Below, in pieces: positions 56,027 through 64,000 of a stretch of 64,000 bases of DNA. The DNA comes from Vibrio mimicus. Its GTDB lineage: Bacteria > Pseudomonadota > Gammaproteobacteria > Enterobacterales > Vibrionaceae. The notes under the pieces were generated by a model, which saw only the letters and a list, made by a program, of their open reading frames with translations, made no database searches and had not been told where the DNA came from. The stretch lies in NCBI RefSeq assembly GCF_019048845.1, contig NZ_CP077426.1, forward strand, positions 1,721,501-1,785,500, read 5' to 3'. The translations under genes were made by a program, and so were the position numbers. Position 1 is the stretch's first letter; each line of letters begins with the position of its first letter.

Positions 56027-56643
56027 TTTTGTAACTTAAACTCCAGTCGAACCGTCAGCCCGGTTTGAACCACTGCTTTACCATCAACAATTTTCGGTTG
56101 GTATTTCCAGTTACGCAAAGCCAGCATAGCTTCACGTTCAAAATAACGTTTGGGGTTTGAATCCACCACTTCAATGTCGCGAGTTTTGCCCAGTTCATCA
56201 ATGTTAAAACGCAAAGTCACGTAACCTTCGACCCCACGTTGCAAAGCTTTCGCAGGGTAGTTAGGCTCGACTCGATGCAAAGGCATCACTTGCTGATTCA
56301 CCGAAAATTCACCAAATTGTGGTGCATTCACTGCCACGCCTTCAATCGCGGTGCTGAGGTTTAAATCCACCAGCGGATTGAGTGATGACACATCCATCGC
56401 GGCGGTTTGCTCAGATCTCGCGGGCGCTTGAGTTGGCACCTGTGGGACTTGTGGCTGTTCCGGCACACTACGCTGCCTGCGTTGTACATCTTGCTCTTGC
56501 TCTGCCATTACCATGGTAAAGCTGAGCGTGCTTGTGGGCTTGGGAATGCTTTTCCCGCCGTTATCCACCATCCAAGCCATCAGGCTAAACAGTGCCAACG
56601 TAACGGCGAGAGCAATTGGACTGGCTAAGATCAAGCGACCCAT
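56023..56643 (-). CDS. tonB2: TonB2 energy transducer
   Basis: Inner-membrane-anchored protein that spans the periplasm and drives TonB-dependent outer-membrane receptors. The 206 residues have one N-terminal helix (about 9-28), a short Pro/Gln-rich region (VPEQPQVPQVPTQAP), and the TonB C-terminal domain (HRVEPNYPAKALQRGVEGYVTLRFNIDELGKTRDIEVVDSNP...MLALRNWKYQP). Short for a TonB, as is usual for TonB2. It overlaps exbD2 by one base and the TPR gene by four. Confidence 0.93.
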   Translation of the reverse strand: MGRLILASPIALAVTLALFSLMAWMVDNGGKSIPKPTSTLSFTMVMAEQEQDVQRRQRSVPEQPQVPQVPTQAPARSEQTAAMDVSSLNPLVDLNLSTAIEGVAVNAPQFGEFSVNQQVMPLHRVEPNYPAKALQRGVEGYVTLRFNIDELGKTRDIEVVDSNPKRYFEREAMLALRNWKYQPKIVDGKAVVQTGLTVRLEFKLQK

Positions 56644-57047
56644 TAGGGTTTCTCCGCCGCAAGCGCAATGTTTTTCACACCCGCACCTTTTGCAGCATCC
56701 ATCACTTTCACTACCGTGCCGTTAAATGCATGTTCATCGGCTTGAATCACCAGTGAAGCATCCGGCTGATCCAACAATAGATGTTCTAGAGTCGCTTGCA
56801 CTCGTTCCACATCAACCTGACGTTTATCAATGTAGATGTCATTGGCCGCAGTAATCGCAACAAAAATCCCGGCTTGCTTTTGGCTCACCGCATGCGCTGC
56901 GGTGGGTCGATTGACTTCGACACCCGATTCGCGCACAAACGAGCTGGTCACAATAAAGAAAATTAACATGATAAAGACGATATCCAGCATCGACGTGAGA
57001 TCGATCTGCGCTTCATCTTGCTTGGAAGGTCTGCGCCCTAGCCTCAT
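56643..57047 (-). CDS. exbD2: ExbD2 proton-channel subunit
   Basis: Partner of ExbB in the proton-driven motor that energises TonB. The 134 residues contain one helix with the conserved Asp (IDLTSMLDIVFIMLIFFIVTSSFV) and a periplasmic domain. ATGA overlap with exbB2 and one-base overlap with tonB2 show a tightly coupled operon. Confidence 0.94.
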   Translation of the reverse strand: MRLGRRPSKQDEAQIDLTSMLDIVFIMLIFFIVTSSFVRESGVEVNRPTAAHAVSQKQAGIFVAITAANDIYIDKRQVDVERVQATLEHLLLDQPDASLVIQADEHAFNGTVVKVMDAAKGAGVKNIALAAEKP

Positions 57048-57586
57048 GATTGGCTCCTTAACGCTTGTTCTAATTTCATTTCAAGTCCACGACAGGTTTT
57101 GCTTAAACGTGCGTGAACAAAAAGTCCGGCTAATGCGGCCACCATGCCTGCCATAGTGGGTAAGGTGGCGAGTGAAATGCCCGAGGCCATCAATTTTGGA
57201 TCGCTACTGCCTTGAGTCGCCATTACATCGAACACCGAAATCATCCCTGTTACCGTACCAAGTAGTCCGAGCATAGGACAAATGGCCACCAGAACCTTAA
57301 TCAGATTAAGATTCTGATGTAATGCAATGTGTGCTTCACCTAGCCATTGCTCGCGAATGGAACGGGCAAACCAACTCTGTTGATCGCTACGTTGTAACCA
57401 CAAGGTAATCCAATGCTGACGTTGCTTTGGAAACGCCAGCGTCAGAAATAATACGCGCTCAATCACCAGTAACCAGCACAGCAATACGACAGCCGCTAAC
57501 CACCAAAGTACCGCCCCGCCTTGAGCCATAAACTGCTCAAGCGGCTGCCAGTATTCCAGTAGGAAAGAGAATGCTGAATTCATCAT
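57044..57586 (-). CDS. exbB2: ExbB2 proton-channel subunit (MotA/TolQ/ExbB)
   Basis: Three-helix inner-membrane protein of 180 residues. The TolQ/ExbB core is clear: NLIKVLVAICPMLGLLGTVTGMISVFDVMATQGSSDPKLMASGISLATLPTMAGM. It is shorter than classical ExbB because the N-terminal extension is provided separately. It lies 6 bases after ttpC and overlaps exbD2. Confidence 0.93.
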   Translation of the reverse strand: MMNSAFSFLLEYWQPLEQFMAQGGAVLWWLAAVVLLCWLLVIERVLFLTLAFPKQRQHWITLWLQRSDQQSWFARSIREQWLGEAHIALHQNLNLIKVLVAICPMLGLLGTVTGMISVFDVMATQGSSDPKLMASGISLATLPTMAGMVAALAGLFVHARLSKTCRGLEMKLEQALRSQS

Positions 57587-57592
57587 TCGCCC

Positions 57593-58969
57593 TTACGCGG
57601 TTTGTTTAACAAGTGGTTGAACCGATTGAGCGGAGCAGTCAAGCTCTGCTTGCTGAGCAACCAGTCCAATCCCTTGTTTCTCCAGAATATTGCGAATCGC
57701 TTCTGCTTGTGCGCTGAGAATATTGTGCGCCAGTAAGAGCGGAATCGCCGCAATCAAACCTTCCACGGTTGTCACCAAGGCCATCGAAATGCCGCCCGCC
57801 ATGACTTTCGGGTCACCGTTACCAAACTGAGTGATCACTTGGAAGGTTTCAATCATCCCGGTCACTGTGCCGAGCAGGCCGAGCATTGGTGCTAACGCAG
57901 CCAACAATTTCAGCATGGATAAACCCGTTTCAAGGTGGTTTTGCTCATCCACCACGGCTTCCAACAAACGGACTTCAAGTGCTTCCACACTGCGTTGCTG
58001 CTCTTTGTTGTAAACCGCCAAAATGCGACCCAGTGGGTTATTCCCCGGCTGATCAGGATTTTTGAGCTGTGCCTTAATCTTTTGACGAAGGGTAGCTAAT
58101 ACCACGCCACGGTACAGAGCGATAATCAGCCCCACACCCAGTAACACGAGAATTACGTTACCAATCACGCCACCGGCTTGTAGGCGCTGACTTAATGTTG
58201 GAGTTAAAGCTAGTTGTTCTAGCAATAAACCGCGTGATGGATCAACCCTCATGGTGACAACGTCACCTGAAGTGAGTGATTGAATTCGACTTAAGGTTGG
58301 AAAATCTGACGGCAGTTGTTGATAACTCACCGCTTGTTGACGTTGGTTATCCCACTTTACATAGCCTTTTTCAGTGATCAATCCGAATGAGCCTAAACGC
58401 AATGCAGGTTCAGTTTGCGTTTCGCCCTGCCCGTTTAACCAAGCAATTTCCGTCGGCTCAACTTGTGCACTGGCTTGAATTTCTTCACTCATGGCTTGCC
58501 ACAAGCCACGCAGTTGGGTCATCGAAGGCAAGGTTTTCGCCGCAACGACTTCATCAATGCTACTTTGATAAGCACGAGGCTCAACGCCAGTCACTGATTG
58601 ATCCAGTTCACTTTGTAGCTCTTTGGCGTTTTGACGTACTACGCCAAACATCTCGCCTAAGCTGCCCGTTTCCAGTCGCAACGTTTCTTCAAGGCGCGCG
58701 AGCGTATTTTCGTTGTCACTGAACTGGGTCGATAGCTGATCTGCCTCTTTTTGCAGGCGATTGCGTTCAGCCAGCAAAGCGGCTTTCGCAGCTTGAAGCT
58801 CTTGTTCGGTTTGCACAAAACCGGATTCACGCTGCTGGTTATGCTGCTGTTGCTGTGCTTTATCTTGATTGGCTTTTTGCACTAAATCATCTGCTGCGTA
58901 AGCAGAGCTAAAACCGAAAGCTAGAGGAAGGGTTAATGCCAACGCCAAGGCGGAGTGTTTAAACTTCAT
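57593..58969 (-). CDS. ttpC: TonB2-associated protein TtpC
   Basis: A larger ExbB-like protein needed with ExbB2/ExbD2 for TonB2 function in Vibrio. The 458 residues have a signal peptide (LALTLPLAFGFSSAYA), a long coiled coil (about 30-125), a periplasmic domain, then the MotA/TolQ/ExbB domain at about 265-445 (MLKLLAALAPMLGLLGTVTGMIETFQVITQFGNGDPKVMAGGISMAL). It shares one base with the upstream DUF3450 stop (TAATG). Confidence 0.92.
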   Translation of the reverse strand: MKFKHSALALALTLPLAFGFSSAYAADDLVQKANQDKAQQQQHNQQRESGFVQTEQELQAAKAALLAERNRLQKEADQLSTQFSDNENTLARLEETLRLETGSLGEMFGVVRQNAKELQSELDQSVTGVEPRAYQSSIDEVVAAKTLPSMTQLRGLWQAMSEEIQASAQVEPTEIAWLNGQGETQTEPALRLGSFGLITEKGYVKWDNQRQQAVSYQQLPSDFPTLSRIQSLTSGDVVTMRVDPSRGLLLEQLALTPTLSQRLQAGGVIGNVILVLLGVGLIIALYRGVVLATLRQKIKAQLKNPDQPGNNPLGRILAVYNKEQQRSVEALEVRLLEAVVDEQNHLETGLSMLKLLAALAPMLGLLGTVTGMIETFQVITQFGNGDPKVMAGGISMALVTTVEGLIAAIPLLLAHNILSAQAEAIRNILEKQGIGLVAQQAELDCSAQSVQPLVKQTA

Positions 58970-59727
58970 TATTTGGCCTCCGCAGCGGTCAAAGAAACAG
59001 GCAAGCTTAAGAGTGTCGGCGCAATTTGCTGTTGTGCCAGTTGATAAGCGGCATTGAGATCACTTTTGTTCGCATCCGAAAGTACTTGCCATGACTGCTG
59101 TTTCGCATCCCAATTCCAGAATTGTTCACCATCAAGGCTACGCGCCAGCAGCACTAAACGACCTAAATAAAGCACTTCAGCTTCTACTTGCTGTGCGGAA
59201 GACAAGGCAATTTGCGCTTGGTAAGTACCCAGCTTGTTACCGTAATCCAGTTCGATTTGGTACGCTTCAAGAATACGGCGATATTTTTCAGCATCACTGA
59301 CATCCGCACGCGGCATCAGTTCTTTGAGCTTTGCAATGCGTTCTTGGCGGGCTGCGAGACGGATCGGCTTATCCTGCGCTACCCACTCCTCTAATCCCTC
59401 AATCATGTCGTACATCAGTGGCACAATGCCTTGACGAGTACGTTTGATCTCTTCCGTTTGCTGCTCAAGACTGGCCATCTCTTGCTCTTGGTTCGCGACC
59501 AGAGACTGTAAATGATTACGATAGATCTGAAGGTTTTTGACTTCTTCATTCAATTGCTCAATTTCCGCGCGTAATACCAGAGTCTTTTCTGCACTGCGAT
59601 CAATTTTCTGTTGGCTTTGTGTAGAAGCTTGGTTGGTGCTGTTTTGAATCGCTTGCGCTTGATCGAGCGAAGTAGCATGCGCTGGCAAAAGTGCCGATAC
59701 GCAAAGGAGTAAGAGACATCTTTTCAT
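58969..59727 (-). CDS. DUF3450 periplasmic coiled-coil protein of the TonB2 operon
   Basis: A 252-residue secreted protein (signal peptide MKRCLLLLCVSALLPAHA) with a long coiled coil (about 30-110, KTLVLRAEIEQLNEEVKNLQ) followed by a globular part. DUF3450 genes regularly head TtpC/ExbB2/ExbD2/TonB2 operons; function is not established. First gene of the six-gene unit, behind a promoter overlapped by a Fur box. Confidence 0.88.
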   Translation of the reverse strand: MKRCLLLLCVSALLPAHATSLDQAQAIQNSTNQASTQSQQKIDRSAEKTLVLRAEIEQLNEEVKNLQIYRNHLQSLVANQEQEMASLEQQTEEIKRTRQGIVPLMYDMIEGLEEWVAQDKPIRLAARQERIAKLKELMPRADVSDAEKYRRILEAYQIELDYGNKLGTYQAQIALSSAQQVEAEVLYLGRLVLLARSLDGEQFWNWDAKQQSWQVLSDANKSDLNAAYQLAQQQIAPTLLSLPVSLTAAEAK

Positions 59728-59760
59728 AGAGTGTGATTTGCCTTTTTCGGAATGAGTAGG

Positions 59761-59789
59761 ATTCTATTGAGAAACACTCTCATTATCAA
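59761..59789 (-). promoter_or_regulatory. Promoter of the TonB2 operon
   Basis: On the minus strand -35 TTGATA (59784-59789) and -10 TAGAAT (59761-59766), 17 bases apart, about 34 bases before the DUF3450 ATG. Confidence 0.75.
59769..59787 (-). promoter_or_regulatory. Fur box
   Basis: GATAATGAGAGTGTTTCTC matches the 19-base Fur consensus GATAATGATAATCATTATC at 14 positions and fills the spacer of the TonB2 operon promoter, so iron-bound Fur would block polymerase. Fits an iron-uptake energy system. Confidence 0.75.
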
Positions 59790-59901
59790 CCGGATTCATT
59801 CATCGTTTCTGCTCTTTGGCGACATAAATCCCTGTTCGTGTACAAAAAATGGTAATTGGTATTCATCAAGAAGCGCCCAAACAAATGCATCGCGTTGCAC
59901 T

Positions 59902-59941
59902 TTGACATAAATCCTTGATAGATCTTTCATTTTTTTGTCAT
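59902..59941 (+). promoter_or_regulatory. Tandem Pho boxes upstream of ugpB
   Basis: Four 7-base direct repeats spaced by 4 bases: TTGACAT-aaat-CCTTGAT-agat-CTTTCAT-tttt-TTGTCAT. This is the PhoB layout (CTGTCAT every 11 bases). The last two repeats are the closest to consensus. It lies about 92-131 bases before the ugpB ATG and implies induction by phosphate starvation. Confidence 0.78.
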
Positions 59942-60032
59942 TAACTAGCCACCGCTCTGTAACTTTTGCTCGCCACTATACCTTCCAACGAAACACCAAC
60001 AGTCTCGTTCGAAACTTACAAGGAATGAATCA

Positions 60033-61337
60033 ATGAATAAGGTATGGTTATCAGGCTTGCTAACCGCAACGGTTTCTGGCGTATTTTCAACTTCGACCCT
60101 CGCGGCCACGGAAATCACTTGGTGGCATGCCATGGGTGGTCAACTGGGCGAAACCGTCAATCACCTCGCCAATGAGTTTAATGCATCGCAAAGCGATTAT
60201 AAGCTCACTCCTGTTTACAAAGGTTCGTACACAGAAACGCTTACCGCAGGCATCGCCGCCTTTCGTGCAGGCCAAGCACCAAACATTCTGCAAGTGTTTG
60301 ACGCCGGTGCTGCAACCATTATGAGCGGAAAAGGCGTGGCGAAACCGGTGCAAGATCTGATGATTGAATCCGGCTACCCGTTTACATCACAAGATTACAT
60401 TGCTGGCGTGCGTAACTTTTATGCAGACAACAAAGGCAAAATGGTCGGCATGCCATTCAACAGCTCAACGCCTGTGCTGTATTACAACAAAGATATGCTG
60501 GCTTCCGTCAACGCTAAAGCCCCACAAACTTACGAGCAGCTAGAGCAAGTGGCCGCTAAGCTAGCTGAAAAAGGCCAAGCGGGATTTGCTCAATCATTAA
60601 CACCATGGATCATGTTTGAAAACTTCAAATCTCGCCACAACTTGCCACTTTCCGATAAACAGAATGGTTACCAAGATCTCTCAACCAAGATCATGTTTAA
60701 CTCTGACGATATGCTGATGCATGTGAAAAAACTCAAAGAGTGGTCGGATAAAGGTTATTACAAATATTACGGCAGTGATTGGGATGCCAACCAAACCCCA
60801 TTCGAACGTGGTGAAGTGGCGATGTGGATGGGCTCTTCAGGCTCATTCGGCGGTTTGCGTAACCGCGTAAAATTCAATCTCGGTACCACCTACTTGCCTT
60901 ATTGGGAATCGGTCACCAAAAACCCGACTCACACCTTTATTGGTGGTGCAGCCCTATTTGCTCTGCAAGGCCATAGTAAAGAGCAAGACAAAGGTGTAGC
61001 GGCATTCTTCGCTTATTTGACCAAACCTGAAACACAAATGTATTGGCACAAAACCACTGGTTATGTGCCGGTAACGAATGCGGCCTACGAGCTCACGAAA
61101 CAATCGGGCTACTACCAAGAAAACCCAGATGCGGAAGTGGGCGTGAAACAACTTAGCCTGCCGGATGGCGAGTGGACCAAAGGCTATCGCCTCGGTTACT
61201 ACCCACAAGTGCGTGAAGTGATGCACCGCGAATTCGATAACATTTTTGCTGGCCGCTCAACGGTAGAGAGCAGCTTGAACAAAGTGGAAAACGAAAGCGC
61301 CAAGCTGCTGGATCGCTTCGCACGTACTGTGCAATAG
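60033..61337 (+). CDS. ugpB: sn-Glycerol-3-phosphate ABC transporter binding protein
   Basis: Periplasmic binding protein of 434 residues for glycerol-3-phosphate and its diesters. Signal peptide MNKVWLSGLLTATVSGVFSTSTLA. Collinear with E. coli UgpB: EITWWHAMGGQLGETVNHLANEFN, YKGSYTETLTAGIAAFRAGQAPNI, GSSGSFGG. Aromatic residues typical of the ligand pocket are present. First gene of ugpBAEC behind Pho boxes. A hairpin follows before ugpA. Confidence 0.94.
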   Translation: MNKVWLSGLLTATVSGVFSTSTLAATEITWWHAMGGQLGETVNHLANEFNASQSDYKLTPVYKGSYTETLTAGIAAFRAGQAPNILQVFDAGAATIMSGKGVAKPVQDLMIESGYPFTSQDYIAGVRNFYADNKGKMVGMPFNSSTPVLYYNKDMLASVNAKAPQTYEQLEQVAAKLAEKGQAGFAQSLTPWIMFENFKSRHNLPLSDKQNGYQDLSTKIMFNSDDMLMHVKKLKEWSDKGYYKYYGSDWDANQTPFERGEVAMWMGSSGSFGGLRNRVKFNLGTTYLPYWESVTKNPTHTFIGGAALFALQGHSKEQDKGVAAFFAYLTKPETQMYWHKTTGYVPVTNAAYELTKQSGYYQENPDAEVGVKQLSLPDGEWTKGYRLGYYPQVREVMHREFDNIFAGRSTVESSLNKVENESAKLLDRFARTVQ

Positions 61338-61344
61338 CCTCAAA

Positions 61345-61369
61345 CGCCGCCATCCGAACAATGGCGGCT
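61345..61369 (+). other. Intercistronic hairpin between ugpB and ugpA
   Basis: GCCGCCAT / ATGGCGGC with a 7-base loop and no T-run. Hairpins at this place often protect the binding-protein mRNA so that it outnumbers the permease mRNA. Confidence 0.6.
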
Positions 61370-61389
61370 TATCTTCTCTTACGTCAATT

Positions 61390-62283
61390 TTGAGTTTTTC
61401 TGTGCAACGTCGACAACATTTCGCTCACACTCCGCTGCCCTATTTGCTGCTTGCGCCGCAGATAGTGATCATCGCGGTGTTCTTTATTTATCCCGCCGCT
61501 CAAGCGATTTATCTCTCTTTTATGTTGGAAGATCCTTGGGGGCTTTCCTCCACGTTTGTCTGGTTTGAAAACTATCAAGAGCTGTTTAGCTCGGCGGAAT
61601 ATCTGAATTCACTGGGGTTTACCCTACTGTTTTCGGTGATCGTCTCTTTCCTCTCGCTGGCGCTTGCGCTGTTACTCGCGGTAAAAGCCGACAACATCAT
61701 TCATGGGCAAAGTGCGTATCGCGTTACTTTGACGTGGGTGTATGCCGTGGCTCCTGCCGTAGCAGGCATTATCGGCGGCTTTCTGTTTAATCCACACATT
61801 GGTGTACTGACTGATCTGCTTCAGCGCATTGGGTGGCAGTTTAGTTTTCAAACCGACCCGTTCGATGCTTCGATTGCTCTCGTTCTGGTTTCTGTCTGGA
61901 AACAAGTTTCGGTCAACTTCCTCTATTTTCTGGCCGGTTTGCAGTCGATTTCCTACGCGGTACGGGAAGCGGCGCTGCTCGATTGCCAAAGCGACAGCAA
62001 ACGCTTTTGGAGCATCACCTTTCCGCTGCTTGCCCCGACTGGATTTTTCCTGCTGGTGATCAACCTCACTTACGCCTTTTTCGACACCTTCGGGGTGATT
62101 GACACCATGACCAATGGTGGCCCCGGTGGCAGTACCACCTCGCTGGTGTACAAGGTGTATCGCGATGGTTTTGTCGGCGCTGACCTTGGCGGCAGTTCGG
62201 CGCAATCGGTCGTGCTTCTCGTATTGGTGCTGGCGCTGACGTGGTTGCAGTTCCGTTTCGTTGAAAAACGCGTTCATTACTAA
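61390..62283 (+). CDS. ugpA: sn-Glycerol-3-phosphate ABC transporter permease UgpA
   Basis: Inner-membrane permease, 297 residues, six helices. Conserved with E. coli UgpA: LPYLLLAPQ, YAVAPAVAGIIGGFLFNP, ASVWKQVSVNFLYFLAGLQSI, the EAA loop REAALLDCQSDSKRFWSITFPLLAPTGFF, and FDTFGVIDTMTNGGP. The start is uncertain: I give the TTG at 61390, which aligns with the E. coli start; a GTG at 61402 is also possible. Neither has a strong ribosome site. Confidence 0.9.
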   Translation: MSFSVQRRQHFAHTPLPYLLLAPQIVIIAVFFIYPAAQAIYLSFMLEDPWGLSSTFVWFENYQELFSSAEYLNSLGFTLLFSVIVSFLSLALALLLAVKADNIIHGQSAYRVTLTWVYAVAPAVAGIIGGFLFNPHIGVLTDLLQRIGWQFSFQTDPFDASIALVLVSVWKQVSVNFLYFLAGLQSISYAVREAALLDCQSDSKRFWSITFPLLAPTGFFLLVINLTYAFFDTFGVIDTMTNGGPGGSTTSLVYKVYRDGFVGADLGGSSAQSVVLLVLVLALTWLQFRFVEKRVHY

Positions 62284-62289
62284 GGAGTC

Positions 62290-63135
62290 ATGATGAAAAG
62301 TAATCGACTCTCGGATCATGTGATCCTGATTATTGGCGCACTGTTTATGCTGGTGCCGCTGTGGCTGATTTTCGCCAGTTCTACTCATCAACCTAACGAC
62401 ATTGTTTCTGAAGGTTTGCAATGGACATTGGGCGATAACCTCAGAGCAGTTTATAGCGAAGCATGGAATAAAAGCCTTGGCTTTGCGGGTAATGTCACTG
62501 CACAAAGCATGATTATGAATTCGATGATCATGGGCTTGGGTTTTGCGATTGGCAAAATCGTAATTTCGATGATGGCCGCTTACGCTTTGGTCTACTTTCG
62601 TTTGCCTTATGCCAGCGCGTGGTTTTGGCTGATTTTCATCACCCTACTGCTGCCGCTCGAAGTGCGGATTATTCCCTCTTACGAAGTGGTGTCCAATTTA
62701 GGCATGCTCAACAGCTACACCGGCTTAGTGCTGCCATTGATTGCCTCCGCCACCGCGACCTTCTTCTTCCGCCAGTTTTTTAAAACCATACCGGATGAAC
62801 TCTTGGAAGCCGCTCAACTTGATAACGCAGGACCCGTGCGCTTTTTTATCGATATTTTGTTTCCCCTCTCGAAAACCATGATGGCCGCAATTTTCATCAT
62901 TATGTTTGTGGTGGGTTGGAACCAGTACCTGTGGCCGATCATGATGACCACGGATGAGCAGTACAACACGATCGTCATGGGCATAAAACAGATTCTCAAT
63001 AACATCAATGAAACCAGCTTGCCGCGTTATGACTACGCGTTTGCCATGGTGATCCTCGCCATGCTCCCCCCCGTTTTGGTGGTGGTGATTTTCCAACGTT
63101 GGTTTGTAAAAGGATTAGTCGAAAGTGAAAAATAA
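62290..63135 (+). CDS. ugpE: sn-Glycerol-3-phosphate ABC transporter permease UgpE
   Basis: Second permease, 281 residues, six helices; same length as E. coli UgpE. EAA loop [27 protein letters not shown] and the ending VKGLVESEK are diagnostic. GGAG lies four bases before the ATG at 62290 and seven before a second ATG at 62293, which may be the real start. It begins 6 bases after ugpA. Confidence 0.93.
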   Translation: MMKSNRLSDHVILIIGALFMLVPLWLIFASSTHQPNDIVSEGLQWTLGDNLRAVYSEAWNKSLGFAGNVTAQSMIMNSMIMGLGFAIGKIVISMMAAYALVYFRLPYASAWFWLIFITLLLPLEVRIIPSYEVVSNLGMLNSYTGLVLPLIASATATFFFRQFFKTIPDELLEAAQLDNAGPVRFFIDILFPLSKTMMAAIFIIMFVVGWNQYLWPIMMTTDEQYNTIVMGIKQILNNINETSLPRYDYAFAMVILAMLPPVLVVVIFQRWFVKGLVESEK

Positions 63136-63187
63136 CCAGAACTCCAATATTCATCTGCTACGCAGCGCCAAACACGCGGAGCCTGTT

Positions 63188-64000
63188 ATGTTAGACATCA
63201 AACAATTGGTCAAAACTTACGATAACGGCCATCAAGCGGTTAAGGGCGTGGATCTGTCGATTCATCAAGGCGAATTTATCGTATTGGTTGGTCCATCGGG
63301 CTGCGGAAAATCCTCCATTCTGCGTTCCATCGCAGGCTTAGAGAGCATTACTTCGGGCGAAATTCATCTGGCCGGACGCCGCGTCGATAACGAAAAACCG
63401 GCCAATCGCGACATTGCCATGGTGTTTCAAAACTATGCTTTGTACCCGCACATGAGTGTGTACGACAACCTTGCCTACGGCCTTAAAAACCGTGGTGTGG
63501 ATAAACAAACTATCGCGGCGAAAATTGCTAAGGTCTCGAAAACCCTCAAGATTGAAGAGTACTTAGACCGAAAACCGGCCAAACTTTCCGGCGGACAAAG
63601 ACAGCGCGTGGCGATGGGGCGCGCGATTGTGCGCGATCCGCAGCTGTTTTTGTTTGATGAGCCGCTCTCGAACTTGGATGCGGCGCTGCGCGCGCACATG
63701 CGTTTAGAAATCAAAAAACTGCAGCGTGAGCTTGGCGTAACGAGCGTGTATGTAACCCATGATCAGGTGGAAGCAATGACACTTGCCGATCGCATTGTAG
63801 TCGTCAAACAGGGCGAAATTGAGCAAGTCGGCACACCCGCCGAAGTTTACCATCAGCCAGCCAGTACCTTTGTGGCGAGTTTTATCGGCAGCCCTGCAAT
63901 GAACTTTCTCCCTGCATCTATCAAGCAAGGACAGCTACAGATTGCGGGTAAATCCTGCTCGTTACCTCAGCTTGCATCGGCCGACCATCACACCATCACG
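63188..64000 (+). CDS. ugpC: sn-Glycerol-3-phosphate ABC transporter ATPase UgpC (partial)
   Basis: Frame open from the ATG at 63188 (GGAG six bases upstream) to the window edge, 271 residues of about 350-375. Walker [11 protein letters not shown]-loop [17 protein letters not shown], signature [14 protein letters not shown], Walker [13 protein letters not shown] and switch [15 protein letters not shown] are all visible. The C-terminal regulatory OB fold, which in E. coli is a target of inhibition by phosphate, is mostly outside the window. It is MalK-like and follows ugpE by 52 bases. Confidence 0.94.
   Translation, partial: MLDIKQLVKTYDNGHQAVKGVDLSIHQGEFIVLVGPSGCGKSSILRSIAGLESITSGEIHLAGRRVDNEKPANRDIAMVFQNYALYPHMSVYDNLAYGLKNRGVDKQTIAAKIAKVSKTLKIEEYLDRKPAKLSGGQRQRVAMGRAIVRDPQLFLFDEPLSNLDAALRAHMRLEIKKLQRELGVTSVYVTHDQVEAMTLADRIVVVKQGEIEQVGTPAEVYHQPASTFVASFIGSPAMNFLPASIKQGQLQIAGKSCSLPQLASADHHTIT

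Noticed and set aside
61672..62505. 277-codon open frame on the minus strand across ugpA-ugpE
   Set aside because: Antisense to conserved permease genes, His/Gln/Arg-rich composition typical of a shadow frame.

Overview
The window is a chromosomal stretch of a gamma-proteobacterium of the genus Vibrio, most likely Vibrio cholerae or a very close relative. The basis is gene order and recalled protein similarity: proQ-prc beside letA-letB-rsmF, a TonB2/ExbB2/ExbD2/TtpC operon next to a ugp operon, a NorM protein that matches the V. cholerae MATE pump closely but not identically, several Vibrio-type small DUF genes, and an ERIC repeat. It is dense, ordinary chromosome. I see no rRNA, tRNA, insertion sequence, prophage or CRISPR array.

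Layout. 1-10.4 kb (minus strand): NAD-glutamate dehydrogenase (cut by the window edge), a DUF2835 protein, pepN, a secreted unknown, prc, proQ and msrC. 10.9-16.4 kb (plus): a possible 37-codon leader ORF, then letA, letB and rsmF. 16.6-22.1 kb: a CvfB-like S1 protein, an unrecognised 449-residue membrane protein, a hotdog thioesterase-like protein, a DAHP synthase, yajQ and cobB. 22.3-23.7 kb: an ammonium transporter with a sigma-54 promoter and NtrC-type sites.

23.8-46.5 kb is a formate dehydrogenase / tungsten-molybdenum block. It holds the FDH operon (polyferredoxin, TorD-like chaperone, Tat peptide, alpha, beta, gamma, small membrane protein), DUF3306/DUF3305, fdhD, a sensor kinase with a sigma-54 response regulator, and tupABC-mobA-mobB/moeA-DUF2960. 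Four sigma-54 promoters with exact GG-N10-GC spacing can be read in front of these units. A GGGACA-N3-TGTCCC palindrome lies upstream of both the FDH and tup promoters. I infer that the adjacent kinase/regulator pair co-regulates metal uptake, cofactor assembly and the enzyme. A frameshifted, AT-rich secreted deiminase-like gene and the ABC-F gene ybiT sit inside this block.

46.6-53.7 kb: an ERIC repeat, nagK, a DTW-domain tRNA modification gene, a fatty acid hydroxylase-like gene, an NlpC/P60 lipoprotein, DUF3802, a fructosamine-kinase-like gene, a CPxCG protein and norM. 53.8-59.7 kb (minus): a secreted ATP-dependent DNA ligase, then the six-gene TonB2 operon under a promoter overlapped by a Fur box. 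59.9-64 kb (plus): ugpB-ugpA-ugpE-ugpC (ugpC cut by the edge) behind four tandem 11-bp Pho repeats.
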